Source: Gammaproteobacteria bacterium
GTDB taxonomy: Bacteria > Pseudomonadota > Gammaproteobacteria > HTCC5015
Assembly (NCBI GenBank): GCA_028284675.1
Contig: JANQRI010000034.1
Coordinates: 10,906-74,905, forward strand
Direction of reading: 5' to 3'
DNA length: 64,000 nucleotides
Shown here: positions 18,587-27,222 of the stretch, piece after piece
Layout of the letters: every line of letters starts with the position of its first letter
Numbering within the stretch: position 1 is the stretch's first letter
Notes under the pieces: model-generated
What the model was told of the DNA's origin: nothing
Database searches by the model: none
What the model saw: only the letters and a program-made list of their open reading frames with translations
Made by a program: the position numbers and the translations under genes

Positions 18587-19138
18587 TTATTTCCACTTAA
18601 TATTACAACCAACACTCGGTTTCTGGTTTTCCGGGACTGCTTTGCCGTTAACCATACAATCGATTGCATCATAAAGGTCTTTACCTGTGACAGGCAGGTT
18701 ATTGCCCGGGCGACTGTCGTCGAATTGGCCCCGATAGACCAGCTTCAGAGATTTGTCGAATAGATAAAAATCCGGGGTGCAGGCGGCATCGTAGGATTTT
18801 GCGATTTGCTGGGTTTCGTCATACAGGTATGCGAACGGGTAACCGTGCCTATCCGCTTCTTCCAGCATTTTTGCGGGTGCATCTTCCGGATAATTCTCAA
18901 TATCATTGGCGCTGATGGCTGCCATGCCAATGTCGGCATTAGTGGCACGGTGGCCGAGTTCGGCCAAAGCGGCGTTCAAATGTTTTACATAAGGGCAGTG
19001 ATTGCAGATAAAAGTGATCAACAAGCCATTGTCTTTTTTCAGGTTGTCACGCGTATGGATTTTGTTATTGCCGTCCGGCAGTTGAAAATCCGGTGCAACG
19101 GTGCCGAGTGGAATCATATTTGAAGGTGTTAAAGCCAT
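18587..19138 (-). CDS. Redoxin/thioredoxin-fold protein with CxxC
   Basis: 183-residue thioredoxin-like protein of the AhpC/TSA-redoxin type. Its N-terminus MIPLGTVAPDFQLPDGNNK is typical. The redox centre is TFICNHCPYVKHL, a CxxC, with the cis-Pro region later in CTPDFYLFDKSLKLVYRGQ. No signal peptide is present, so it should be cytoplasmic. The ATG at 19138 has GGAG seven bases upstream. The NHCPYV variant occurs in a widespread group of peroxiredoxin-like proteins of uncertain substrate. Confidence 0.82.
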   Translation of the reverse strand: MALTPSNMIPLGTVAPDFQLPDGNNKIHTRDNLKKDNGLLITFICNHCPYVKHLNAALAELGHRATNADIGMAAISANDIENYPEDAPAKMLEEADRHGYPFAYLYDETQQIAKSYDAACTPDFYLFDKSLKLVYRGQFDDSRPGNNLPVTGKDLYDAIDCMVNGKAVPENQKPSVGCNIKWK

Positions 19139-19600
19139 ATTTGTTTCTCCGGAGCTTATTGAATACGCGATGTCTTTTTGATGAAAGCGATAAATAAAAG
19201 CATGACCGGAAATTATATTTCAATAAAAGGCGCTTGCCAGCACAATATTGCAGAAGCCGACTGAGTCATGAGTTTGGGTTCGGAAGGCGGGAGTCAAGGC
19301 GGCCGTATTGTTGCAAAATGGGCGCCTGACACAGTTGCCCGAGGTCGTTCGGATTCTGATACGGCATCGGTGCCGCGTTTGCCAAAAAAAGGGCTGCAGA
19401 CAGGCTGATTGCTCCTTATCACCATTCCAATCGGGCTTAATAGTCTCAATTAGACCGAAAGTAATAGTCTGATGCATATAAAAAACAATAAGTTACGTGC
19501 CTCTAACTATTTTCCTATAACTTCATGCATATTTTATCTTATGAAAAAAAATGTCTTAATAGACAACAGGTACGAAAAGATCGTCCGGGAGGAATACAAA
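19139..19600. other. Intergenic region with no supported gene
   Basis: This stretch separates the redoxin gene from the small zinc-ribbon gene. An 85-codon open frame on the minus strand (19220-19477) has no family resemblance, no clear ribosome site and a composition unlike a real protein, so I do not call it. The region should hold the divergent promoters of the flanking genes. Confidence 0.5.
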
Positions 19601-19858
19601 GTGAGTAATACAACTGAGTATATTGGATATTGTGAGGTCTGTGGCCTGCTTGACCACCACCTGTTAGGCGGTGTATGCCCGAGCTGTCAGTCCAAAGTCC
19701 AGACATATCAGGGCCATGACTATGAGGGCATTACTTTAGGTGCCGAAGCTGATGTGAGCTATTCGCTTAGCAGTCATCCAATACGTTCTGCAAAACAGCA
19801 TGAGGTGCCGGATTCAATGGGCTATACACCCTATTTTCTATTGAATCAGGCCACATAA
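19601..19858 (+). CDS. Small zinc-ribbon-like protein
   Basis: About 85 residues. The GTG at 19601 (VSNTTEYIGYCEVC) has a strong GGGAGGA seven to eight bases upstream, better than the further-upstream in-frame starts, which would add a poorly supported leader. Two Cys pairs, CEVC and CPSC, 17-18 residues apart with HH between them, look like a treble-clef or zinc-ribbon metal site. The C-terminal half is unremarkable. Not recognised as a named family; the role is unknown. Confidence 0.6.
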   Translation: MSNTTEYIGYCEVCGLLDHHLLGGVCPSCQSKVQTYQGHDYEGITLGAEADVSYSLSSHPIRSAKQHEVPDSMGYTPYFLLNQAT

Positions 19859-19902
19859 GTTTTCAGATTTTTTCGTTGGGCACCGGTCTATAAAAATACA
19901 AA

Positions 19903-20232
19903 TTACCGGTTACAGGGCCAGGCGTTCCCCAAAGCCTGATCCACTAAAACATTTGCGGGTTGATCCAGTTGCTCCAGGTGGCTCTTTAGATAAGCGTAAA
20001 CTATCTGCACTGTTTGTTTATTGGTGATTTTTTCCGGTGGGCAGATCTGTCTGTCTCCCTGGTTTATCACACCGATGATATAACCGTAGCAATATCCAGT
20101 GCCGTACGCATTTTCATAATCCGGCGACTCAAGTGCAACACCGCAAATATCATATAGCTCATTCCCGTCGATTGCGTAACAGACCGATGAAAGGCATATA
20201 AGACATAAAAATGTCCAACTGTATTTTTGCAT
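19903..20232 (-). CDS. Rap1a/Tai-like small periplasmic protein
   Basis: 109 residues with a signal peptide (FLCLICLSSVCYA). The mature part follows the Rap1a/Tai pattern: an early Cys (YDICGVAL), a YCYGYIIGVIN helix, then ICPPEKITNKQTVQIVYAYL and a final VDQALGNAWPC. The paired Cys suggest disulfides. Founding members are immunity proteins against type VI secretion amidases, but many relatives are housekeeping or of unknown role, and no effector lies beside it here. The ATG has GAGGTG upstream. Confidence 0.68.
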   Translation of the reverse strand: MQKYSWTFLCLICLSSVCYAIDGNELYDICGVALESPDYENAYGTGYCYGYIIGVINQGDRQICPPEKITNKQTVQIVYAYLKSHLEQLDQPANVLVDQALGNAWPCNR

Positions 20233-20561
20233 GTGGCACCTCGCTGCAGCTGCCGGGTATTTTGAGATGGGTTTTGGCGTTTTTGCTGATTATAGAGGCT
20301 CTTTGCCGGCGGTGCTAACTGAGTAGAACCTATCTCATAATATCCCGCGATCGTGCGGCATTATGAGATAGTTTTAGTTATTTGGCTTGTTTTTCGTGAG
20401 CCTATAGTTTGGATCGTGAATAAGGCGATAATAATAAGGGCTTGGGTGTTATAAGGCGTAACTCCGGGTGATTTCATCACGCAATGCTGCTACAGTGGCG
20501 GCTGCATTATGCCGGGCGGTCGTGCGCCGGCGATGAATCCGCAGAATTGAGAGAGATAACC
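20233..20561. other. Intergenic region holding a large palindrome
   Basis: No gene is supported. The main content is the imperfect palindrome at 20330-20371, listed separately. The rest should contain promoters for the flanking divergent genes. Confidence 0.5.
20330..20371. repeat. 42-bp imperfect palindrome, possible transposon-end or MITE-like element
   Basis: CTATCTCATAAT (20330-20341) is repeated exactly in inverted form as ATTATGAGATAG (20360-20371). Inside, CCGC and GCGG can pair as a second stem. It lies between divergent genes, away from any stop codon, so a terminator role is unlikely. It could be a remnant of an insertion-sequence end, a MITE-like element or a large operator. No second copy was noticed in the window. 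Confidence 0.6.
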
Positions 20562-20951
20562 ATGGCAGAAGATAAAAATGCGCCCGATTTTAAAATGGAT
20601 CCAGCGGCATTGTATCAGGATAAAACATACACGGACCGCAAAGTGGGCGCGATCCGTGAATTAACACCGGTCAAGGTTGACGGCACTGTCGACCCAACCC
20701 GTCAGGTCGTTTATGAAGGCCAGGCGCAGCTGATGACTTCAATGGGAACATTGCCGCTGGCGTTTGAAATAGAGGCAGGGTCATTGCAGGAAGCGATCAG
20801 CAAATTTGCCGATGCAACCAAACACGCAGCCGAGCAGACAATGCAACAACTTCAGCAAATGCAGCGTGAGTCCAGCTCATCTATTATTACACCTGACAGC
20901 GGTGGCTTTGGTGGTGGAATACCCGATGGCGGTGGCATCAAACGGTCATAG
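20562..20951 (+). CDS. Conserved small cytoplasmic protein, unknown function
   Basis: 129 residues starting at ATG 20562 (MAEDKNAPDFKM), with GAGAGA upstream. No signal peptide. The centre (VGAIRELTPVKVDGTVDP, FEIEAGSLQEAISKFAD) looks like a compact alpha/beta fold. A Gln-rich helix (AAEQTMQQLQQMQRES) follows, and the tail is Gly-rich (SGGFGGGIPDGGG). Not recognised as a named family. Monocistronic. Confidence 0.72.
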   Translation: MAEDKNAPDFKMDPAALYQDKTYTDRKVGAIRELTPVKVDGTVDPTRQVVYEGQAQLMTSMGTLPLAFEIEAGSLQEAISKFADATKHAAEQTMQQLQQMQRESSSSIITPDSGGFGGGIPDGGGIKRS

Positions 20952-21116
20952 TCCGGAGTAAATTCGAATCCACTGGAGTGCTGGCTTGCCGGTTAAATGC
21001 TTATAGCCGGTGGAGGGTTTATATTTTTACTTCAAAAAGCACTTGGATGCGTGTCGTTCCAAGTGTTACCGGTTAATCCCTTCGTATCACTTATTGGATT
21101 TTGTTGAGCTTCTCTC

Positions 21117-23009
21117 GTGGCACTGCTTTTTTTTGACAAAGTATCACTGGAGTTTGGTGACCAACCTTTATTATCTAAAGCCGATTTCAATATTGAAACG
21201 GGCGAGCGTGTTTGTCTGATCGGCCGCAACGGTGCCGGTAAGTCATCAATGTTAAAATTGATTACCGGGCAGCTGGCGCCGGACGACGGCGAAATTCAAT
21301 TCAGGCAGAATTTACGCATTAGTCGCCTGGAGCAGGCTTTGCCGGATAATCCGGATCAAACTGTGCGTGAAGTTGTCACCCAGGGTATGGCCGGAATAAA
21401 AAAACTCATCGATGAATATAATCGCATATCAAAAACAAAGCTCGATGAAAACAAAATCCATGAAATAGAAGCACTGCAGCAACAGATCGATGCCGCCGGT
21501 GGCTGGCATGTCGACCGGCAGGTCGATACCACGATGACACAGCTGGGTCTGGAACCAGAACGCAAATTAAAAGAACTCTCCGGCGGCTGGCGGCGGCGGG
21601 TGTCGTTGGGAAAAGCGCTGGTATCACATCCGGATTTATTATTGTTGGATGAGCCGACAAATCACCTTGATATAAATACGATTGAATGGCTGGAGCAGCA
21701 GATACGCGGGTTTCAGGGCAGTGTTCTTTTTATTACGCATGATCGAAGATATATGCAGCGACTGGCAACACGTATCGTAGAGCTGGATCGTGGACGTCTG
21801 ACCAGTTGGCCCGGTAATTACCGGGATTACTTGCGCTTAAAAGAAAAGTCGCTGGAAGAGGAAAGCCGGCGTAACGCGTTGTTTGATAAAAAGCTCGCTG
21901 AGGAGGAAGCCTGGATTCGTCAGGGTATCAAAGCGCGCCGAACCCGAAATGAAGGGCGTGTTCGGGCATTATTGGCGATGCGTGAAGAGCGGGCCCAGCG
22001 CATACCCTCACAGAATAAAGCACGCGTGCATATCGAAGAGGCAGACCGATCGGGCCGTAAGGTGATAGAGGTGCGCAATGTTACACATGGTTATCATGGT
22101 AAGGCACTGATAAAAAACTTTTCGCTAAAAATAATGCGTGGTGACAGAGTTGCGCTGATAGGCAACAACGGTGTGGGCAAAAGTACTCTGTTGCGCATTC
22201 TACTGGGTGATCTGCAGCCTGATGAAGGTTCGGTAAAACACGGGACTAATCTTGAAATTGCTTATTTCGATCAATTGCGTCGTGAACTGGATCCGGAAAA
22301 AACAATAGCGGAGACGGTTGGTGACGGGCGTGACTATATCAAGCTCTATGGCAAAGACCGGCATGTGATTGGTTATTTAAAAGATTTTCTGTTTAGCCCC
22401 AAGCGCGCGATGACACCGGTGAAGGCATTATCCGGTGGGGAGTGGAATCGCGTCATTCTGGCAAAGTTGTTTACACGGCCTGCGAATCTGATTGTATTGG
22501 ATGAGCCGACCAATGATCTGGATATAGAGATGTTGGAGGTCCTGGAGCAGCGTTTAGTGGATTATAAAGGCACTTTGATTGTGGTAAGCCATGACCGTGA
22601 TTTCATTGATAATGTTGCAACCAGTACGTTGGTTTTTGAAGGTGATGGTAAAGTGCAGGAATATGTGGGCGGTTACAGTGACTGGTCTCGTCGTGGTAAA
22701 ACATTGGCTGAAGCTGATGAATCAACCGCGGATCCTGTGAATGCCGAAGCAAAGTCTAAAAAAAATATCGATTCAGCGGGTTCGGCAAAGCGGAAGCTCA
22801 GTTATAAGCTACAGCGTGAGTTGGATATGTTGCCGGGTAAAATCGAAAGCCTGGAAAAAGAGTTGCAGCTGTTACAGTCAAAGGTTGCGGATGCCGGTTT
22901 TTACAGCCAACCGGAGACATCGATAAAGTCGACACTCAAGCATATGGCCGATACGGAGCAAGCACTGGAACAGGCCATGGAGCGTTGGAGTGAGTTGGAA
23001 AGTATGTGA
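21117..23009 (+). CDS. uup: ABC-F ATPase Uup
   Basis: Duplicated ATP-binding protein of the ABC-F class, 630 residues, cytoplasmic, associated with ribosome or branched-DNA functions. Domain 1 has Walker A GRNGAGKS, signature LSGGWRRR and LLDEPTNHLD. Domain 2 has GNNGVGKS, LSGGEWNR and VLDEPTNDLD. The linker contains the charged helical arm (EEEAWIRQGIKARRTRNEGR) typical of Uup, and a C-terminal coiled coil (residues about 565-630) follows the Uup pattern. It starts with GTG (VALLFFDKVSLEF) with only a weak ribosome site. Confidence 0.93.
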   Translation: MALLFFDKVSLEFGDQPLLSKADFNIETGERVCLIGRNGAGKSSMLKLITGQLAPDDGEIQFRQNLRISRLEQALPDNPDQTVREVVTQGMAGIKKLIDEYNRISKTKLDENKIHEIEALQQQIDAAGGWHVDRQVDTTMTQLGLEPERKLKELSGGWRRRVSLGKALVSHPDLLLLDEPTNHLDINTIEWLEQQIRGFQGSVLFITHDRRYMQRLATRIVELDRGRLTSWPGNYRDYLRLKEKSLEEESRRNALFDKKLAEEEAWIRQGIKARRTRNEGRVRALLAMREERAQRIPSQNKARVHIEEADRSGRKVIEVRNVTHGYHGKALIKNFSLKIMRGDRVALIGNNGVGKSTLLRILLGDLQPDEGSVKHGTNLEIAYFDQLRRELDPEKTIAETVGDGRDYIKLYGKDRHVIGYLKDFLFSPKRAMTPVKALSGGEWNRVILAKLFTRPANLIVLDEPTNDLDIEMLEVLEQRLVDYKGTLIVVSHDRDFIDNVATSTLVFEGDGKVQEYVGGYSDWSRRGKTLAEADESTADPVNAEAKSKKNIDSAGSAKRKLSYKLQRELDMLPGKIESLEKELQLLQSKVADAGFYSQPETSIKSTLKHMADTEQALEQAMERWSELESM

Positions 23010-23014
23010 TGGGG

Positions 23015-23395
23015 TTATTTTGAAGCAGGCTTGAAAACATCCCGGCAGCCGCCGTAATTTCTCAGGCGTTCATCCAATGCCAAAACATCCGGGAGTCGCC
23101 GCCAGCGCGAGTGAAAAAATACCATAGGGCATACACGTCCATCGGGTAAAACGTCGATCAGGGTTTCCCATTCCTTTGTCGAGTCGTATGGGGGATATTT
23201 CTTTGTGAAGCCGTAAGTGGGACCCTTCAGCCGTTCAATTTCCAGCATAAAATAATCTTCCGGGCTGATCCATTGTTGTTTTGTCTGATGCCAGACCTGT
23301 AGCCAGTCACCTTGTTTGCGAACGTCTCCCTGTTGTTGCGCAAAAACAGCAGCAGGAATCAGCATTGCGATTATCAGCAGGGAAATTTTTCTCAT
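23015..23395 (-). CDS. Small exported protein, unknown function
   Basis: 126 residues with a signal peptide (LLIIAMLIPAAVFA). The mature part is rich in aromatic and basic residues (WLQVWHQTKQQWISPEDYF) and has a pair of Cys (RVCPMVF, YGGCRDVF) that could form a disulfide. Not recognised. It is convergent with uup, five bases after the uup stop. Confidence 0.65.
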   Translation of the reverse strand: MRKISLLIIAMLIPAAVFAQQQGDVRKQGDWLQVWHQTKQQWISPEDYFMLEIERLKGPTYGFTKKYPPYDSTKEWETLIDVLPDGRVCPMVFFHSRWRRLPDVLALDERLRNYGGCRDVFKPASK

Positions 23396-23473
23396 AAAGG
23401 CCGTTACCTTAAAGGTTGTGTGATCCGTAAGCGTTAAGTGTATCTTTAAAACGGGTTATTACAGGGCATGTTG

Positions 23474-23743
23474 TTAACGGCCCCGCCGGCCTCCCCGGCT
23501 GTTGCGTGCTTCTTCAAACTGCACGCGCAAGGGTTTGCCGTCGAAAGATTTACCGTTAAGACCGGCAATCGCTGCTCTGGCCTCGTGGCCTTCCATTGCA
23601 ACAAAGCCAAACCCCCGACACTTCCCGGTGAATACATCTGCGACGATTTCGATTGATCGCACGGTGCCGAATTCTGAGAATAATGTTTTCACTTTATCTT
23701 CAGAGGCATCGGCGGGCAAATTACCAACAAACATTCTTTTCAA
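23474..23743 (-). CDS. RRM-domain RNA-binding protein
   Basis: 89 residues, a single RNA-recognition motif. RNP2 is MFVGNLPADA and RNP1 is KCRGFGFVAM; the RGG-rich tail (NSRGGRRGR) is typical of bacterial Rbp-type proteins. The TTG at 23743 has AGAGGG at good spacing; an ATG three codons later is possible but badly spaced. It lies 90 bp downstream of a cold-shock gene on the same strand, separated by a hairpin. A role as a cold or stress RNA chaperone is inferred from the family. Confidence 0.85.
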   Translation of the reverse strand: MKRMFVGNLPADASEDKVKTLFSEFGTVRSIEIVADVFTGKCRGFGFVAMEGHEARAAIAGLNGKSFDGKPLRVQFEEARNSRGGRRGR

Positions 23744-23784
23744 AAAGAGCCCTCTCGTGTCTTAAGGGTTATTGACCAAACAGA

Positions 23785-23809
23785 AGCGCCCACGCGGTTG
23801 CGGGGCGCT
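23785..23809 (-). terminator. Terminator of the cold-shock gene
   Basis: AGCGCCC and GGGCGCT form a 7-bp GC-rich stem with an 11-base loop. Read on the minus strand it is followed by TCTGTTT, a short T-rich tract. It lies between the cold-shock stop (23834) and the RRM gene start (23743). Confidence 0.65.
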
Positions 23810-23833
23810 CCCGGAAAATGGATTATAAGAGAA

Positions 23834-24043
23834 TTAATTCTCTATTTTTACAGAAGTGGCTTGCAGGCCTTTGGGCCCGTTTTCCACCTCGTAGCTTACG
23901 TTTTGCCCTTCGGCGAGAGACTTGAAGCCCTCTCCAAGGATTGCGGAGTGATGTACGAACACATCCTTATCGCCTTCAGAAGGAACAATAAAGCCATAAC
24001 CTTTGGTGTTGTTAAACCATTTTACTGTACCTTTTACCGTCAT
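23834..24043 (-). CDS. Cold-shock protein, CspA family
   Basis: 69-residue OB-fold nucleic-acid chaperone. KGTVKWFNNTKGYGFIVP carries RNP1 and KDVFVHHSAI carries RNP2. The ATG at 24043 has AGAGG upstream; an adjacent TTG is discounted. It has a leader of at least 150 bases with no gene, common for cold-shock genes. Which paralogue it is cannot be told from the sequence. Confidence 0.93.
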   Translation of the reverse strand: MTVKGTVKWFNNTKGYGFIVPSEGDKDVFVHHSAILGEGFKSLAEGQNVSYEVENGPKGLQATSVKIEN

Positions 24044-24195
24044 CAATATTTACCTCTAAAAATCCGAAAAACACATGCTGTGTTGCAAATCATGCAGGGT
24101 GGGAACAGTACGAGAAATTTATGACTGCACCCAACACAAAATGCAAACACTATTATTGTAGCACTTTGCAAGGCAATACCACAAAAGGAAATAAG

Positions 24196-25074
24196 TTACC
24201 GATAAGGGTTTGGTTCTATGCTGCCTTTGAACCGCTTATATTGCCAGGTATATTGCTCTGGACAATTTGCAATGCATTGCTCAATGCCCAGGTTCATTGC
24301 AGCAACGGCATCTTCGGGGTTTTGGTCGTAAATGCCGTCGGCAGCCGGTGTTAATATAATCTCAAAACCCTGTCCCCGGTGCAGGCGTTTGGCAAAACCG
24401 AAGATAACCACGGCGTTGCTTTTTTGTGCCAGTTTACAGGTCAGAGTACCGGTCCATGTGGGTATTCCGAAAAATGGTGCAAGTGTGCGCCCTGAAAGTT
24501 TGGGAGACTGGTCCGGTAATATGAATATCGTTCCCCCATGTTGCAGAGTTTGGCGGAGGGCTTTTATCCCCTGAGCAGAAGTCGGTACCAACCTGGAGCC
24601 GTCATGCTCTCTGCTTCGGCGAACTTTTTGATCAAGCCATCGGGACTTCAGTGGTTTATAAAGCGCACTGGGATTGAAGCGGCCTGCATAAGCATTACAA
24701 AGCTCCCAGTTACCCAGGTGGGGACATACCAATATCACTCCGCGGTTTTGGGTGTGTGCATCCCGGATATGCTTCTCTCCATGAATATTAGTAATAAATC
24801 CCAGCCCGCTATTGGTCGGAAAAAACCAGAATAGTATTAATTCGCATAATAATTTGCCCGTCTCTCTGAGGGAGCGCCGTGTTAGGTATTTAACCTCCTC
24901 AGAGCTTAATGACGGATAGCAGAGTTTGATATTCGTCTGACTGTGGCGATATCGCGCGCTGCGTGAAAGGTACATGACTTCGCCGAGTAACGTGCCGGCC
25001 AGGTGCGCGGTTCTTAACATTGCGAATCTGAGGTATGTGCTGAAACCGGCTCGGTTAACGACTTGATCTGGCAT
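24196..25074 (-). CDS. LpxL/HtrB-family lysophospholipid acyltransferase
   Basis: 292 residues, inner-membrane-associated acyltransferase. It has the family's active-site CPHLGNWELCNAY (HxxxxE) and the later downstream FILPDQSPKLSGRTLAPFFG block, which binds substrate in LpxL/LpxM-like enzymes. The short size and lack of a strong N-terminal membrane helix leave open whether it acylates lipid A or another lipid. It stands alone on the minus strand. Confidence 0.82.
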   Translation of the reverse strand: MPDQVVNRAGFSTYLRFAMLRTAHLAGTLLGEVMYLSRSARYRHSQTNIKLCYPSLSSEEVKYLTRRSLRETGKLLCELILFWFFPTNSGLGFITNIHGEKHIRDAHTQNRGVILVCPHLGNWELCNAYAGRFNPSALYKPLKSRWLDQKVRRSREHDGSRLVPTSAQGIKALRQTLQHGGTIFILPDQSPKLSGRTLAPFFGIPTWTGTLTCKLAQKSNAVVIFGFAKRLHRGQGFEIILTPAADGIYDQNPEDAVAAMNLGIEQCIANCPEQYTWQYKRFKGSIEPNPYR

Positions 25075-25209
25075 TCTATAACTACTGGCTTAAACGATTA
25101 TCAAGGTAGTGAAGGGTCGGCTCTGAATATTTCATAAAGCCGGGCAAGAGGCAATAATAACCGGTTTGTCGGTTTAATGTAGAGGGGAGTAGGCTGTAAA
25201 GCGGGTTAA

Positions 25210-25236
25210 CCGGGAGCATGTTTTTCATGCTCCCGG
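25210..25236. terminator. Perfect hairpin downstream of the amtB operon
   Basis: CCGGGAGCATG (25210-25220) and CATGCTCCCGG (25226-25236) form a perfect 11-bp stem with a five-T loop. It is 19 bases past the stop of the gene at 25255 and probably ends that minus-strand transcript, although no clear T tract follows. Confidence 0.6.
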
Positions 25237-25254
25237 TGGAAAGGTGTTTTGGCG

Positions 25255-25680
25255 CTAAAGCAGGTTGCGGGGGTCGAAGAAAGCCGACTCAGGGATTTTC
25301 CGGGTGGCTTGCATGGCCGCAGACATGCAGGCATCGGCTTGGGTCGGGCCTAATACATCGCACATCATTTCATATAGTACCTGGATAATTTGGTGCATTA
25401 AGCGCTCATTTAGGGCAATGTTGCTGATATCAATGGGTTTGTCATGCAGCAAATATTCACGCAGAACTCTATGCAGCTTCATGGGTAGTTTTATTTTTGA
25501 CACATGGGTAAACAGTGTGAATTTGGCTTTTGAGCCAAAATTTTTCTGCGAGCGTTCCAATGCTTCAAATAAACTGGCCAGCAGCTTGTTAAACACAATC
25601 ATTGCCGGATCGTCTGCGTTAGCAGCTTTTATCGCGGCTTTTTCATTGGAATAAACAACGCTAAATTTCCAGTCGTTCAC
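25255..25680 (-). CDS. Conserved unknown protein co-transcribed with amtB
   Basis: 141 residues, GTG start at 25680 with AAGGAGAA upstream. It begins only 12 bases after the amtB stop, so the two are very likely one transcript. No signal peptide or membrane helix. It looks alpha-helical throughout: PAMIVFNKLLASLFEAL, LHRVLREYLLHD, LMHQIIQVLYEMMCDVLG. I do not recognise the family. The usual AmtB partner, GlnK, has a different fold and contains a YRG T-loop that is absent here. Confidence 0.7.
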   Translation of the reverse strand: MNDWKFSVVYSNEKAAIKAANADDPAMIVFNKLLASLFEALERSQKNFGSKAKFTLFTHVSKIKLPMKLHRVLREYLLHDKPIDISNIALNERLMHQIIQVLYEMMCDVLGPTQADACMSAAMQATRKIPESAFFDPRNLL

Positions 25681-25692
25681 AGTAGTTCTCCT

Positions 25693-26991
25693 TTATTCAT
25701 ATTCCATGTTTTTATGCAAAAGCTTGTCCTGCTGAAACTCAGGATACCCAAGTTCATAGTGTTCGGTGTAATCCAGGCCGCGCCGTTCATCGACAGAGGA
25801 CACTCTGAGGCCGATCCATTTATCGATAGCAAAATACATTCCAAGGGCCAGAGGCACGGCCCAGATAAATGCTGCCGCGATACCGACCAATTGCACGACA
25901 ACCTGATCAAAGTTAAACATATTGCCTTTTAGAAACATACCGGCTGCCAGAGTACCCCAGGCACCGCACACACCATGCGCGGATACGGCACCAACCACAT
26001 CATCCAGCTGAAAACTCTCCAGAACCTTAATCGAGGTTAACAAAAAGGCGCCGGCTATCAAGCCGGTTATGATGGCATACATGGGCTCCATTGAAGCACA
26101 GCCTGCGGTAATTGCGACCAGACCGCCGATGCTGCCGTTGACGGTCTGACTGGCCAGCACCGGTCTACCGAGTAATATGGACAAAACAACAACGCTAATG
26201 GCTCCGGAAGCCGCCGAAAGTTGGGTGTTTAATGTAATCAAACCGATCAGTGGGTCGGCTGCGGTGGTGCTGCCCGCATTGAACCCAAACCATCCAACCC
26301 ACAGGATAAAGCCGCCCAGCGCCATAAACATCAGATTATGTCCCGGAATCATCCTGGCTGCGCCGTTGCTGGAGAAACGCCCCTGTCTGGGACCCAATAC
26401 AATAATACCTGCCAGTGCGCACCAACCGCCGATTGAGTGGACTACGGTTGATCCGGCAAAATCAATAAATCCAAGCTGTGCCAGCCAGCCGCTACCTTCG
26501 TAGGCACTGCCCCATACCCAGCTGCCGAAAATGGGGTAAATCACCGCGGTAATACCGATAGCGCCCAACAGGTAGCCGCGGAAGTCGGTTCGTTCGGCCA
26601 TCGCACCGCTGGCGATGGTCACTGCGGTTGCGGCAAACATGGTTTGGAAAAATAGTATTGAGAACTCGGTATTTTCTGCAGAATTCAGGAAAAAATGGTC
26701 GTTGCCAATCCAGCCCGAGGGGTTGCTGCCGAACATCAGGCCATAGCCCAGACACCAAAATACCAGGGTGCCGAGGCACACATCGGTATAGTTTTTCATG
26801 ATGACATTGACCGCATTTTTGCTGCGGGACATACCGCTTTCGAGTAACGCAAAGCCGGCCTGCATGAAAAACACCAGCGCGGCTGCGGTGATGACCCAAA
26901 CGGTATCAACAGCATCTTTCATCGCGGCTTCAGCAAAAGCGGCGTCCGGCAGGCACAGCAGCAGGCTTAATGGCAGAAAAAAGCGGGTCAT
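25693..26991 (-). CDS. amtB: Ammonium transporter
   Basis: Inner-membrane ammonium channel of the Amt/Rh family. 432 residues with a cleavable signal-like N-terminus (LLLCLPDAAFA) and eleven membrane helices. Signatures include MQAGFALLESGMSRSKNAVN, DFAGSTVVHSIGGWCALAG with a pore His, WVGWFGFNAGST, and VVGAVSAHGVCGAWGTLAAG with the second pore His. No glnK neighbour is in the window; instead a 141-residue unknown follows. The 230-bp upstream gap to srkA should contain both promoters. Confidence 0.95.
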   Translation of the reverse strand: MTRFFLPLSLLLCLPDAAFAEAAMKDAVDTVWVITAAALVFFMQAGFALLESGMSRSKNAVNVIMKNYTDVCLGTLVFWCLGYGLMFGSNPSGWIGNDHFFLNSAENTEFSILFFQTMFAATAVTIASGAMAERTDFRGYLLGAIGITAVIYPIFGSWVWGSAYEGSGWLAQLGFIDFAGSTVVHSIGGWCALAGIIVLGPRQGRFSSNGAARMIPGHNLMFMALGGFILWVGWFGFNAGSTTAADPLIGLITLNTQLSAASGAISVVVLSILLGRPVLASQTVNGSIGGLVAITAGCASMEPMYAIITGLIAGAFLLTSIKVLESFQLDDVVGAVSAHGVCGAWGTLAAGMFLKGNMFNFDQVVVQLVGIAAAFIWAVPLALGMYFAIDKWIGLRVSSVDERRGLDYTEHYELGYPEFQQDKLLHKNMEYE

Positions 26992-27222
26992 TGGCGTCCG
27001 TATATGTTTAATTTCCTAGGCGGGCAATAGTACCAAATGAACATCACAAAGTAGAATTGTTATTGAAGAGGCCGGCTCCAATATATCCCGCATATTTTGA
27101 TAATCGTGAGCCCGTTCACATACGCAGCTATTTGTGTTCAGTTTGACGCGACGTACGACCGCATATCCGGGAGCAACGCGCCGCATGGTATTATGTGCCT
27201 GATTCGGTATGGTGAATATGAA

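Noticed and set aside
19220..19477. 85-codon minus-strand open frame
   Set aside because: No ribosome site, no family likeness, composition unlike protein.
26992..27100. Sigma-54 promoter before amtB (TTGGTACTATTGCCC)
   Set aside because: The GG and GC elements are not at the required 10-base spacing.
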